Origin: Dicaeum eximium
Taxonomy: Eukaryota > Chordata > Aves > Passeriformes > Dicaeidae
Assembly (NCBI GenBank): GCA_013396995.1
Contig: VWZP01005794.1
Coordinates: 423,685 to 487,684 of the forward strand
Length of the DNA stretch: 64,000 bases
Reading direction: 5' to 3'
In this document: positions 39,504 through 51,900 of the stretch, in pieces
Position numbering within the stretch: position 1 is the stretch's first letter
Layout: every line of letters begins with the position of its first letter
Translations under genes and position numbers: made by a program
Notes under the pieces: generated by a model
Told to the model about the DNA's origin: nothing
Seen by the model: the letters and a program-made list of their open reading frames with translations, nothing else
The model's database searches: none

Positions 39504-42500
39504 TTTTTTTTTTTTTTTTGGTGCTGTTTTGACCCTGGGCTAGCTATAAGATGTAAAACTGTGCCATTTTCTCATTCTGGCATTTCAAGATGTCCTAAAA
39601 GTGAAGCATTATTATTACCATTCATACCTTTTCACCAAACAACAAAATGATTCATCTTCTGAAAAACATGCAATGTTTGCATAAGTTCTGGTGCAGTACT
39701 GTGTGTTGTAAATCTAGCTCACAGCAACACTCATCATGCAGCAGTGCCAAGAGGCTCCAGGAAACATTCCACAAACCATCCTGGGTGTTCATCAGCATCT
39801 GATCTCAGTGACAACAGAGGATGGGCTGAGTGCTACACAAAGTGACAGATTTTGGCTGAGTGGTGTGAGGTGCTGTGGCACATTGCAGTGGGAATGCCTC
39901 CAATCCCCCAGTGCCATATGTGAAGTCACCGTGCTACTTCAGACACTATCCATGCTCCCATAAACTTTTAAAAAGTTATATAAAACAATGGAATTCAGGG
40001 AAAAAATGAAATAATGTGCACAAAATAACAAAATAACTCTTATTTATAAAGTCTCTTACTCCTTTAACAAATTAATACAAAAGGAAATAGAAGGTTAAAT
40101 ATTAGATTGCTGAAGATGAGGAAATAAGAGTCTTTCTGATATCGTTAGTTAAAGCCCTTCCCTTATTATTAGTTAATGTGTTATTGCAGCTATTGGATTA
40201 GCTTGTGTTACTCTTCCTTTCATTAAAACATTTTCTGAATAGCTCTCTGGTTTTCCAAGTCTTCTGTTAGAAATGCCTAAGTTGGGAAAAGATAAGGAGA
40301 TGTAGACTCCTTTTCCATCTCCTGAAATCTCTTCACAAACCTTATGTAGTGCTTTTTGATTGCAGTACAAGAAATTTCCTAACCTAAATTCCTTACCTAA
40401 ATTTATTTCTACATTTTTGATTCTGTTAAGGATGACTACAAGACAAGGAAAAGCTAAATTTAAATTGGGGGTTTGGAGTCAAAAGAATTTTAAGAAGTCG
40501 TTCTTTTTTGTTTCTTTGGGTTTGGGGTTTTTTAGCACATCTTGTTGCTTGTTATAAGGTTAAAGTAACTGGTGTTTTCCTGCAATTATTTCCCCCCATT
40601 CAGCTCTTAAATTTTACTCTTAACCAAGTGTGGGTGAGAACAGTTAGTTTGCACAAGAGGTCAAAGAGGTTTTGGGTTAGTGGTAGCCTCCTAAGTGAGG
40701 GGGTGGGATTAGGTGGTTGAGCAGGACTTTGATGACAAATAGAGGTGTTAGGGGTACTTTTGAAATCTGCAGAGGACAAAAGGGTAAGGGCCCCATACTG
40801 ACTTTCTGGGGGGTGTTTTAGAAGATCTTGAACAGGAAACTGTTAGCTGGGGCTTAAAGAGGGAGCAGTAAGTGGATCAAGAATGAAAAAGAGCTGTCCT
40901 TGGAGCTTCTGGTAAGTGTGAGTTCTGAGCCAGGAGGAAGGGGCAGCTTTCAAGCAGGAGCATCAGGACACATGAGATTTGGATACAGAAGACTGAGTTT
41001 TTGCAGTTCAGAGAAATGCAAGAAAATGGAGACTGTAATGCAAGACTCTTAGGAACTGCTTAGGACTGCTTTTGGACTACTGTCTGTTCCCTTATTCTTG
41101 ATCTATTTTTTGTTGGAATATGCTAGCCTAACTCTGTACCAGGGTGACAGGCTATCCCACCTATGCTATCAGGCATGCTATCAGTTATACTGCCCCAGAT
41201 AAGTATGTCATGCTATAGCTCACTTTATCTGACTAAAATACAGTATTTTTCCTCCCTGAACATGCTCAGGCAATCTGCTGAGTGCTGAATGTGCTATTGC
41301 AAATTTAGCTATCTTCACTGTGAGTCCTTCACTTTTAGAGTAGAGGATCTCAACACCTGCAAGGTCATTACATGGAAGTGATTTTTTTCCTCAAAATTTC
41401 TTTAGGATTTCAGCCTTTCTTTCAGCTAAGATATTTCTCATTAAATTTAAGACCTCTGCCTGGCTGCCATGAACTTCTTCTGAAGCCAGTGGAAAGTAGG
41501 AAGTAACCCTTGGAGGCAGAAAAGCTTTTAAAATCTCTTCCTAAAATCCAGTCTACTCAAAAAAGCAAGCGGGAAAAGAGCAGACATACTAATTTAATTT
41601 TTCCTACTATTCTCACCCTATTCCTCCTTCTCCATAGTACTGATTTTTAGAGCCACCTCTTTGATGTTACTGTGTGTATCTTTTTAGTGGTCCTGGAGAT
41701 GATCTGCTAAAACATCTCATTTGCACATGCTTGTCTTGCCCTTCTGCAGTGATCAGCTGAGATATAAGATATTCTATGCTGCTACAGAACATAAAAGATT
41801 ATTTTCTTTTTTCAAAGCAAAAGAACTTTGATGTTCTGGAAATTAAGGTGAAGAATTTTGTTCCTTAGCTTTCACATAGAGTGGATATCATTAAAAAGTC
41901 AGCCTTTACTAAGGTCAGATGTCGATTGTGTTTTTTAGCATTGTCAAAAAGCATGAGACTTCCTTGAGCAACAGATCATGACATTTGAGAGCAACTTCCC
42001 CATGTAACTCTTGTACTTCAATTCTGGATCATGTTTATAGCAAGGTCATAATTTTCACCATGCATCAACACATTTATCCTAGAGGATAACTTTGAGATTA
42101 TATCTTAGAAATAAAAACTAATAATTTCTATTTATCAGGAAAATTTCAAAGTGTTAATCAAATGAGTGTAAAATTGCTTTTATAGCTTTTGTATGTAACA
42201 TTTCTTTTATTTGCTGTAGTTCCATGGATCAATTAATAAATTAAAAAATATTTAATTATCAGGTAATATCCAAACTCATTCATCAAAACTCGGCTGCTTA
42301 GAAGTACTATGGAATACTGGGCTTCCTTGCATAAGAAATTATTGCTGTAAAAATTGTTGATGTTATTTAATGATAGAAATATCTAAGAAGGAACCAGAAT
42401 GTCATTGATTAAATACTAGGTTGTTAATCATTATTTAGCAAAGGGGACAGTCATTAGAGTCAGTTGTAAATTACTTCATTTTGAGTACATAATACAGTAT

Positions 42501-42717
42501 TTACTAATTTACTAATTGAATTAATTTCCATCTATCTTTTCTTAATGTGGCCCATTTGAAATTTTAATGAAATCTCAAACATCTCTTTAACCAACTGTTT
42601 ATGAACTCAGAATCTAGATTTTGCCAACTGATGATGACAAGCAGAACATCCAGGAGGGACTAATTTGTTTAGAAAATTACTAATGTAACAACATCAAAGA
42701 GATTATTGACAATACCA

Positions 42718-43257
42718 GAGAGATTAAAAGTCTTTCTGCCCTTGTGAGACCCCACCTGGAGTAGTATGTCCAGGTCAGGAGTCCTCAGCACAAGAAAGAT
42801 GTGGACCCCTTAGATCAGGTCCACAGGAGGCCACAAGATGATCAGAGGGCTGGAGCACCTCTCCTGTGGAGACAGGCTGATAGATCTGGGGATGTTCAGC
42901 CTGGGGAAGGGAACACACCTTTGCAACCTTCCAGTACCTAAACAAGGCTTTTAAAGAAGAGGGAGAGTGACTTTTTACCTGGGCAGGCAGTGATAGGGCA
43001 AGGGGTGACCAGTTTTGAACTTAGAGATTTAGGTTAAATTTCAGGAAGAAATTCTTGACCTTGAGGGTGGTGGGGCACTGGCACAGGTTGCCCAGAGAAG
43101 CTGTGGATGCCCCATCCCTGGATGTGTTCAGGGCCAGGTTGGATGGGCTTTGAGCAATGTGGTCTAGCAGGAGATGTGTTGCCCTTGGCAGGGGGTTGGA
43201 GCTACATGATCTTTAAGGTCCCTTCCAACACAAGCTGCTATGTGATTCCATGAGTAA
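42718..43257 (+). repeat. CR1 LINE 3' fragment, about 540 bp
   Basis: This is a sense-oriented CR1 of a different subfamily type from the 39-kb copy. Diagnostic stretches are gagaccccacctggagtag, gggctggagcacctctcctg tgg, gatgttcagcctggggaag, gggcactggcacaggttgcc cagagaagctgtggatgccc, catccctggatgtgttcagg gccaggttggatgggctttg, and the 3' end aaggtcccttccaacaca. The coding frame of ORF2 is broken throughout. The 5' limit is approximate. Confidence 0.95.
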
Positions 43258-43782
43258 GTAAAGTATATGCAAAAATCAGAATGGCACAGAGCAGCTGTCA
43301 GTCATCAGCCTATCTATAGAGGAAAGGCAGTTTAGTTACATCCAGCAATTAAATGTGGATAGTGAGGCTTTACACCACTTCACCTAATCTATTTGTCTTC
43401 CTACCTATGGGAACAAAAAATGCTCTTGTTTTTATCATCTAGAACCAAATTAGACCCACTATCTGTCTGTTATCTTAATCATAGAACCACTTTGACTGTA
43501 ATGACTTAATTAACCTCTGAGCACATACCTGCAATAATCTTATACATTTTCATTTTGATTTTAACAGTTATAGCATAGTTTCTACATAGTTTATTTCTGG
43601 CATGAGGTTACAGAGACATCCCATAGAAGGAACTGAATAGACAGGAAGAAATGAATTGGTTTTTTCTCCAGGGAAATTTCTTAGGATTTTGAAAGCATGT
43701 CTCGCTTGAACAAAGATGAAAACAAAACACATCCCTTTTTTTGCTTCACCAGCTCTGTTGATCTTTGGATATGCTCTAGCAA

Positions 43783-43997
43783 ATTTATTAGGAAAAATTT
43801 CTTCATTGAAACAATTATCAGGCATTGGAACAGGCTGCCCAGGGTGCTGAGTCACCATCCCTGGAGGTATTTAAAGGACATGTGGATGTGGTTCTTAGGG
43901 ACAAGGTTTAGCTGTGAACTTGGCAGCATTCAGGTAACAACTGGATTCAATGATCTCAGGGGCCTTTTCCAAAGTAAATGATTCTGTGAATCTTAGG
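43783..43997 (+). repeat. CR1 LINE 3' fragment, about 215 bp
   Basis: This sense-oriented CR1 starts near ttattaggaaaaatttcttc and continues through gcattggaacaggctgccca ggg, caccatccctggaggtattt aaaggac, to gattcaatgatctcaggggc cttttcc and the terminal atgattctgtgaatc. The sense strand still shows RKNFFIETIIRHWNRLPR of the ORF2 C-terminus before a frameshift. It lies about 530 bp from the previous CR1 but has its own 3' end, so it is a separate insertion. Confidence 0.93.
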
Positions 43998-45471
43998 CAG
44001 ATGCCCCAAGGAAGCAAGGCTATGTCTGTGTTGACCCTGAGATGGGAGAACACAAGGAAATGCCTGAGAACAGACCTCCCACGTATAAGAGTCTCTAAAT
44101 CCCATCTGCTCTTGCAGCTGGTGGTGTGAGGGAATAGTGGCTCATCACACATCAGACATCAAAGGACATGGCCACATGGGGACATGGATCTCAGTACTCT
44201 GCTTTTCTAGGCAAAGCCATGATAAAATGTTTGAGATTCCTCCCAGAGTGCTACTCAGGGATTGCATCCAAATTCAGGTTGTGTCTACTCCATGAGAAAG
44301 GCTGAGTTCTTCCTCAAGCACCAGCCTAGGGTCATGCTCAATGGCTGATAAATATGGTGTGAGAAACAAAACCTGGTTTGTGCTTCTCTTGCTGCAGGAG
44401 TTGAACCTGTGGCTTTCTCACTCACTGAGTGGTCTGGTTCTTCCAGAGAGGAAACTTCACCCTTCACAGGGAAATTTCCAGCAGCCAGGCACATGTCACA
44501 GACACTGCTGGACTGACCAACTCTGCCAGCTCAAGTAACTGTATGGCCAATATTAGGCATTCAACTGGCACAAATCTACTTTCCCAGAAAATGTTTTTGT
44601 TCAAGCTACCTTTAAGGAATAAATATAAAAGCTGCCTATTTAACTCATGAAACCAAGTATCATCTGGGACATTAATTCATTTCTGCACTGATGTGCAGGG
44701 GAAAGTTCTAAAATCTGATTTATAGATATTCTGAGAACTGTGGTGTACCAGAGTTTTGTTGGTTTTTTTTAATTCAAGGCAAAGTACTGCGTTTTTCTCA
44801 GGTTTATTTATTTTTCTGGAATGTTAATCAATACATTTAATACAAAACATGAAGACTAGCATACTCTTGGTGTGGAAGCATACTGAAGAGAGCTCAGTGT
44901 GGTGTTATGGTCCCAGCCCTGCAAAATGGGAAATATGTTGTAATAAAACAATTTCTAGAGCTCCATGCAGTTGCTCTGAGCACCTTATTAATTTATTTTT
45001 TTATCTGAACATGGGATATTTTAATCCTTTGTAAAACTATAACAATTCTTTGAAGATAAAAGGGCTCTTGATGCCTAAAGCCCTGATGAAAACCAGATTA
45101 CAAGTAACAGATTTTATCTGTGAAGAAAGATTTTTAGTTACTTTGGTTTGTGCTTTAGCTTTCCTGTTCCTGTTGACCTAGACATTGACTTTTAGTAAAG
45201 TTCAACATTAACAGCCAGGAGGATTGATGATGTTTAAATAGAGCAAAGCCTTAAAATTTCATACCATCTAGGCAGCAGAGCCACAGACAGATTCTCTGCT
45301 TGTGCTAAGGCATTTGGCTGCAACAAATCCATGATGGTTTATAAAGAGTAAGGTTTGGACCCAGGGGAATGGGTTTGTGTGTCTCATAGAAATTACTGTC
45401 TTTAGTGTCCTAATTGATACCATCTGTAGTTTTTACACCCTTTCCTTTTTTTCTTCCTCTTTCCTTTGTAG

Positions 45472-45619
45472 TCAGAGCTACCTTCAAACTGCAAGTGACG
45501 TGCCTGGGGGTCACAACCTGGATCCCTCTGCAAACTACAATTCCCCAAAGTTTCGCTCAAGGAATCAGAGCTATATGAGAGCAGTGAGCACGCTCAGTCA
45601 GGCCAGCTGTGTTAGTCAG
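45472..45619 (+). CDS. DLGAP2: DLGAP2 coding exon, NSPKFRSRNQSYMRA segment (148 nt)
   Basis: The exon follows a strong pyrimidine-rich acceptor ending ttgtag at 45471. Its first base, T, completes the split codon AA|T (Asn). The remaining 49 codons run QSYLQTASDVPGGHNLDPSA, NYNSPKFRSRNQSYMRAVST and LSQASCVSQ, ending at CAG before GTGGGA (45620). It enters in phase 2 and leaves in phase 0. RSRNQSYMRA (45554-45583) is a guanylate-kinase-domain-binding repeat. The earlier NQSYLQ looks like a degenerate copy lacking the upstream arginines. Reading frame and content agree with mammalian DLGAP2. Confidence 0.97.
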
Positions 45620-48600
45620 GTGGGAAACTCTTGTTATAATTTTTCTTATAGGTTAACTGCAGACGTGAGACTTGTAACTAGTGGATGGTTTTAGGTTTTT
45701 TGCATTTTTTAAATTAATACCAAACTGAGAATGTGAATTGTGGAAGTAATTCAGTTCTAAGGGATGTAACTCAAAATTTCAAGAAAAATACTGAATGCTA
45801 GACGCAAAGAGAAACTATCAAACATTATATTTTCAATTTATTTTTCATTAAAAATATAAATACTGGTGTTTTTGTTTTCAGTCCATATTAAATATTTAAA
45901 TGTTTAGAAGATTCAGATTGAGGAGTACACTCCTACAGTACTCATCATCTGAAAATACCTGCTCTGATTTCAGTAAATGTGGATTGCCAGATTAAGATAT
46001 AGACTGAAAAAATTTATGCTCCAAAGGAGCAGTGATTCATCCAAAATCAAATCTCTCACCCTTCTTGGGTGAAAGAATAGTCCCATCAGCTATTCTATGT
46101 ATGGGGACTCCAGAAAAGGTGCAGTTTTCCTCCCTACTGGTTTTGTGTCTGTTAGTACTAACTCATGGTAAAGTGAGATCTGAATCACACCTGAAATGCC
46201 ATTAGAAGAAATGCGTAAGAATTACATATATGTTCTATTTAGCAGAGGACTTTACATAAAATTCCCAATGTTTCTAATGTTTATTGGTCCTGAGTTTTCT
46301 TCCCTGTGTTGTTTCATGACAGATGGGCCCTGCCCTCTTCTCAGACATGGTACTTAATATTTCTCTGACCATTTAGTGAGCCACCTAAGGGTACACATAC
46401 ACAATGGTTATGTTAAAAGAGAAATCTTTTAAAAGCAATTTCATATTAATTAATATTCAATTTATATTTCACGGCTATTCAGACCTGGATTCAATTCATC
46501 TAACTTGAGGCTTTTAAATGAGGCAACAACTAAAGCTTCCTCTGTAGTTAATGGAGCCAAAGGGTTCCTTCTGGGACAGTGAACATCCCGAGTGGGCTGA
46601 CAGCCCTCTGGAAATGCTTGTCAGTCTCCACTGACTGTGGAGAGCTGGAAAGGGCTAATCACTGACTAATGCCCTTCAGTCAAATTCCTTAATTTATGGG
46701 AGGTAATTCTAACTTTAATCTTATGTAGCACACATTAGAATTAGAAACAGTCAGTCATTTTCCAAACCTTTTACTATTTTTTTCACTGATCCCTTGCGAA
46801 AACTGTTCCCATCATTCTGATGCCCTGGTTTTTATTACTCTGGTTTGGTTATTTTGTCTTTTTATTATACTCTGCTTTTTTGAGAAAGTTTCATGTGTAT
46901 TAAATCCTGCATTCAAAGCAAATGCTGTCAGCTGCCACCTAACAATTTTCTCACATGGAACTAGTCTAACATCTTCTGCCTCTATGACCATGTCTGTGCA
47001 CAGAGATATTCATTGAGCTGTCCATGATGATTTATTGGTTTCAGTAGTGGTTAAAATTCTTCATTTCAGTGTGCATTACCTGGAAGATGTCCACAATAGG
47101 TTTCATTTGCAGGTAGATTGCTCAATTGGCCAGATTAACTAAACCTGCTGGATATAGTTCCTTGCTTTTTCAGTGTTCACTAACCTATGTAACTTTGTGT
47201 TAGCCACACTCTTCCTACCTCACAGCCCAGCTGTTTCCATACCATTAATAAACACATTTAATAGATATTACCCAAAGCAAATGTATTAAAATATCAAGTT
47301 CTGAACATTTGCTGTTTCCTGTTCTTTTTCCATGACATCATCCTCCTCTTGTTCCATCTTCATAATAGCAATTTGTATAATTTGTGGGATTTTTTATGCC
47401 TTTTTGTTGTGAGAACCTTCCTTTTTCACACCTGGCAAAGAGTAGACTCAAGAAGAATGCTGAATTCCATGATATATATTTTTAACTCAAGTTTGAAAAC
47501 ATTTATTTTCTATTGTCAATAACCTTAGTTTGAAAGAAGTGGCTAAGAATTACAGAGTTTATGGACTAAATTAACACATATTTCCTGATCAACAATATTG
47601 CAAAATAATTCAGAGTAAGATTTTTATTTTATTTTTTAATTATTTTCAGATGATTTTCAGTAGTCAAAATATCTTACACAAAATTAAAGTATCAGTTATC
47701 ACCAGAACTTCTCTATAAAATTTCCATTTACTTGACTAAAACCCTAAAACATTTAAAGCATTTGATGGGACTCTCTTTCCATAATCAATAAAGCACAAGG
47801 AGCACTTAGCAGCTGTATAGGAATTAATGTCATCTGGGTGTGCCATTTAGTGATGCCATAAATTTAACTTGTAAAATTATTCATACTGATTCTGATTTCT
47901 AGCACTCACTTTTTAGAAAAAAAATATTTTCAGAAAGTCATGCAATTATCTGTCCAGTGTTAACTTCCTATCTGATTTTGGATAAACATAATATTGAATT
48001 ATTCAGGTACATTTACAGGTAGTTAGGGCTGCCTTCAGTGAACCTTTGAGAAATGCTGTAGGTAGAATTAAGGTACTAATCTTCAAAACAGCAATATAGG
48101 GTTACCTTCCAAGAGGTTCCCCAAGCCTGGCCACTCTGCCTAAGCCCTGTTTATCACGAAAATTGCCTCTAAAAAAGGCACAGTGTTGCATCATGGCCAG
48201 CCTGCAAGGCAGGGCTAGCAGGTAGATGCTGGGTCCTGCCTGAGAGCTGCAGGGAGCTGGAGACTGCTGCTGAAATACCCCAAGGGGACAACCTTGGGTG
48301 GAGGGTCCAGGAGGCCCAGCTGGGCTGCTCTGCCAGGCAGGGTTCCATGGCACACCTGCTGCAGAAGCATCAGATTTTACATAATGCTGCTGAAGAGAAG
48401 GTTCTTCCATGGCAGTGAATGGCTAACCCAGTGAACCAGGGAGTGAGTTTGGCTTGGGTCCCTTCTCAGCCAAACCAAAAGATATTAAATGTACCATTAA
48501 TGTATGGCATGTGCGATGCATTTAATATAGACGTGTAAACAGCTGATGTAAGTTAAACAATGTGAATGTGATCAGAAGGGATTACTACATTTTAACTATT

Positions 48601-48709
48601 TGCTAAAACAGTTCTTCATCAATGTACAGGTGTCCATTTGAGATGTTGAGGCCGTGATGATCACAAAAAAGCAAGTCAAAAATCAAATGCATTGTTGTTG
48701 TTTATTCAG
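45620..48709 (+). other. DLGAP2: DLGAP2 intron between exons 45472-45619 and 48710-48929
   Basis: This 3.1-kb phase-0 intron starts GTGGGA and ends TTATTCAG. It is AT-rich except for a GC-richer patch at about 48100-48420. I see no repeats of recognised family and no gene. Confidence 0.92.
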
Positions 48710-48929
48710 ATGAGTGAAGCAGAGGTTAATGGACAGTTTGAATCGGTGTGTGAATCAGTGTTTAGTGAAGTTGAAGCTCAGGCAATGGATGCCCTTGACC
48801 TCCCTGGCTGTTTCCGAACAAGAAGCCACAGTTACTTGCGTGCCATTCAGGCAGGCTATTCCCAGGATGATGAATGTATACCTGCGCTGGCATCTTCCAA
48901 CATCACCTCAACCATCAGGTCAACCACAG
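48710..48929 (+). CDS. DLGAP2: DLGAP2 coding exon, VNGQFESVCESVF / RSHSYLRA segment (220 nt)
   Basis: The acceptor tttattcag ends at 48709 and the exon opens in phase 0 with ATG AGT GAA GCA, an internal Met-Ser-Glu-Ala. Seventy-three codons follow: the acidic EVNGQFESVCESVFSEVEAQ block, AMDALDLPGCF, then RTRSHSYLRAIQ (the repeat at 48815-48844), AGYSQDDECIPAL and a Ser/Thr-rich end ITSTIRSTT. One G is left before the donor GTAAGC at 48930 (phase 1), ready to complete an Ala codon as in mammalian STTAPLTYKK. Reading past the donor gives 24 further codons before a stop, which I regard as intron. The ATG at the exon start is internal to the protein and is not a likely initiation site. Confidence 0.97.
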
Positions 48930-51900
48930 GTAAGCAACGCTCCGCTGACCCTTCCGCTGCTCTGCATGTAAAAACGTATCAGATTGTTTCTTAAAACCAT
49001 GCTTGGCACTAGAAACATTTGCCCTGTGTAGAGATAATGTTTGATACCAGTATTCTCAAGGTTTTAGTACTGTACTCTTGTGGCTACATCTTGGAATAAG
49101 CTCTTTCTGGGAAGAATCCTGCATGCATAACGTAACAGACCTGGATTTGTGACCTCCCTTTCACATGCATTGTTATCTAGGTGCAGATATAAAAATGCAA
49201 GTGCAAATGGTATCATTTCAATATTGTTAGACATTTATGTGGTTTATCTATCAAATAACTGATCTTCTAAATGTGATTAGTTGTGCTAATTTTAATTTAG
49301 GATGTTAAAGTACCAAAAAAAGAGAGAAGAAAAATTAAAAATATTTGGGCTAAATACTCAAAGGCAGCTAATGTAAAAGCTAATTAATAACTTTCAGGGA
49401 AGGTGTAATCAATTGTATCAGTGCACTGAATTGTAAACGTTTTTGCAAGCTTCACACATCTGCTATTACTCATTGTCCACTAGCATTCACTGTTATAACA
49501 CTCACTGTTAAGATCTTTTAACATTCTTCTGGCAACTTTCTTTTTTTCTTATTAGTTGCTTAGCAAAGATGATAGTTAGAATTTTAGCATGTATTGGTAG
49601 AGAAAAGATTGCACAGAGAGCCATTAAATAATTAAAATTAAATCTGTTAGAAATATGTATTCTTTGTAAACTGATTCAAATTCACTTCTACATTTCCAAA
49701 TTTGTTAATGCCAGTTTCTAATTATGATGTTGTCCTTGCTACATACTATTAAGTCATAATGCAGGCTACCCATCTGTAAAAGGTAAAAAGGAGTTAAAAA
49801 TGTATCATATAAAAATATTTTTTAAATTATTTGCTTGATACTTCTGTTGTATAACAGAACAGTGGGAGCTTAGAAAGGAAGCTGTGATTGAATAACATAC
49901 ATTCACATTCCAGAAGTAACATAACATGTTATTTTATCTTAAGCATAGTATTTTAATTGTTATATAAAACTTTGTGTAAAACTTGAAGTTGTTGCTTACA
50001 CTGCCCCCTCTATGGATGTTTCTGTTCTTTGATTAATAGAGATGCTATCATGATATAAAATGAGACCTTATCGCTACCCCAGAGACTAATTTTAATCTTT
50101 ATCATATATTACTGTGGGATCATTATGAGGACACTTTCTATGGCAAAAGACACAAATAGATTCTTATTTTGGAGTCTGCTCCAAGTACTGAATTGGAATA
50201 TTTTCAGAATTACCTTGGTTACCAAGTGGACTGTTTTTTACCTAAACTGTCTTGAGTTTACATGCTACATAAGCCCAAAATTCTCACTGAAAAGAATTTA
50301 CTTTACTTTCCTCAGAGTGAAAAAGCTGAATAGTAAAATATATTTGGGAAAATACAAGATTAGGTAATAAGTATGTTTGCATCACAGTGTTTCATGCTTT
50401 TGAAAAATGTTTTGAATTGATTAGTAGTTTGCTGGTTAAATACTGTGGTTTTGAAAATTTTAACCTTAATTTCTCTCATAACTTCTCCCTCATCTCAGAA
50501 ATTATTTATCAGATAGATTTTCTTGCCCACAATGTAGTTCTTCTTCTTTGTTGTGGTGAGGTGATATTGATAATCTGGAGAAAAAAGGTGACTCGAGGTG
50601 TTTTCCTGTTCCAAAATTATTTCCAAACCTATTGACTATTTACAGTTCTGACTGTGATTCTGTAATTAAAATGTCATCTCTGTGCCACTGAGCAAATTTG
50701 TCCCCAGCTTCTATATAAGGTAAATATGCAAATCAGAAATAATTATCTGATATAGATGAAGGGTAAGGGTTATGTGATTCACTTTTAAGGGAAATTTCAG
50801 TTGCCAAGTAAGTTCTTGTTTTTAAAACCCTAGGTGTAATGTTTCCATTTCTCTCTGCAGCCCTTGCCACTTTGGAGGGAGATGCTGCATTTCCTATCCT
50901 TACTATAATTTTTACAAAAATCTTACTTCTTCATCTCTTTCTAAAAACTGCAAAAGAAGCAGTTGCCTGAAATGTGAAAATGGTGTTGGCAGATGTTTGA
51001 CATTCAAATAAATGTCAGAAAGGTCAGACTTTCACATCAGCTTTTATTTCCAATTCAGTCTTTTATTTCTTAGAAAAATTACATTAACTTCTTTTTTGCT
51101 TCTGATATAACAAATTCTCCTTGGCAAAGAAACTAAAGGAATTTTTTAGAAAATTAACAGTCATTTCAATTTAATTATTCCATTCAATTTTAGTCATATA
51201 GGTCATGACTGCCCCTTATCATTGTCGTGAAGCAATTGATTCATAACACACAGGCTTAGCTAAAAATTAATTATTGTAAGTAAAAATGTAAACCTAAAGT
51301 AAAATAGTAGTATTTGATCTATGAATTCAATTACGAAAGTATAGAATATATATTTACAGCATGTATTTTCCTAAAATATTCCTAGATGCATTAACAACTT
51401 TCAGGAGGTTGCAACTATAATGAATATTATGTGGGACATTATTAATGGACTATGCTAACAGGATTTTCTAATAGATGGAAAAAGAACTACCAGTATTGGG
51501 CTCTTCTTAACTGCATACACCTTCACAGAGAATCCTAATGAAACATTGGTACTACAGAACACATAACTTCTGCATGGATCCATGGTTTAATTGTTTGTGG
51601 AACCAATCTTCTCCACCTCTGAGGGAGATTGTGACAAGGCCTGGGGCACTCCCATTGCCCCAGGTGTAAATGAATGAGACAAGGGACAGTGCAGAGGTAG
51701 CCAGCACTGCTGGCCTATGTGAGCTACACCTGGCCTCTGTGTGACCCCTGCTGAGACTCTTGTTTCATTGAGGTTAGGGCATTTCCAGCCATCACATTTC
51801 ATTTTGTGAGGAGATAATGAACCCAGTACAAGATACTCGATGTAAAAAGCCCTGAATGGCAGCATCTGCTTTCTGTCTCTGAACTGTACCCAGTCACAGC

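Larger units (their letters stand above)
30360..45471 (+). other. DLGAP2: DLGAP2 intron between exons 30148-30359 and 45472-45619
   Basis: This 15.1-kb phase-2 intron starts GTAAGC and ends in a long pyrimidine tract and TTGTAG. It contains an AT dinucleotide tract near 36.85 kb and three CR1 fragments (39.0, 42.7 and 43.8 kb), all in the same orientation as the gene. The rest is AT-rich with no supported gene. Confidence 0.9.
13254..48929 (+). other. DLGAP2: DLGAP2 gene, internal portion (four coding exons)
   Basis: This span holds four consecutive coding exons of the SAPAP/GKAP family gene DLGAP2. Spliced together they give 1,650 nt, with junction phases 1 (entry), 0, 2, 0 and 1 (exit), and no stop codon. 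The conceptual protein follows mammalian DLGAP2 closely, as I recall it, through the N-terminal exon, the DEW and SGSYIKA segment, the YNSPKFRSRNQSY segment and the VNGQFESVCESVFSE segment. Choices such as QYSWSP, PDSKYMKRSSWSTLTVSQ and SQASCVSQMSEAEVNG fit DLGAP2 better than DLGAP1. The family links PSD-95-type MAGUK scaffolds to Shank proteins at excitatory postsynapses. The first coding exon and the C-terminal half lie outside the window. Introns within the span are 15,824, 15,112 and 3,090 nt. Confidence 0.97.

Noticed and set aside
48102..48410. 102-codon minus-strand open frame, proline and glutamine rich
   Set aside because: Composition follows local GC content. No promoter, homology or conserved motif is seen.
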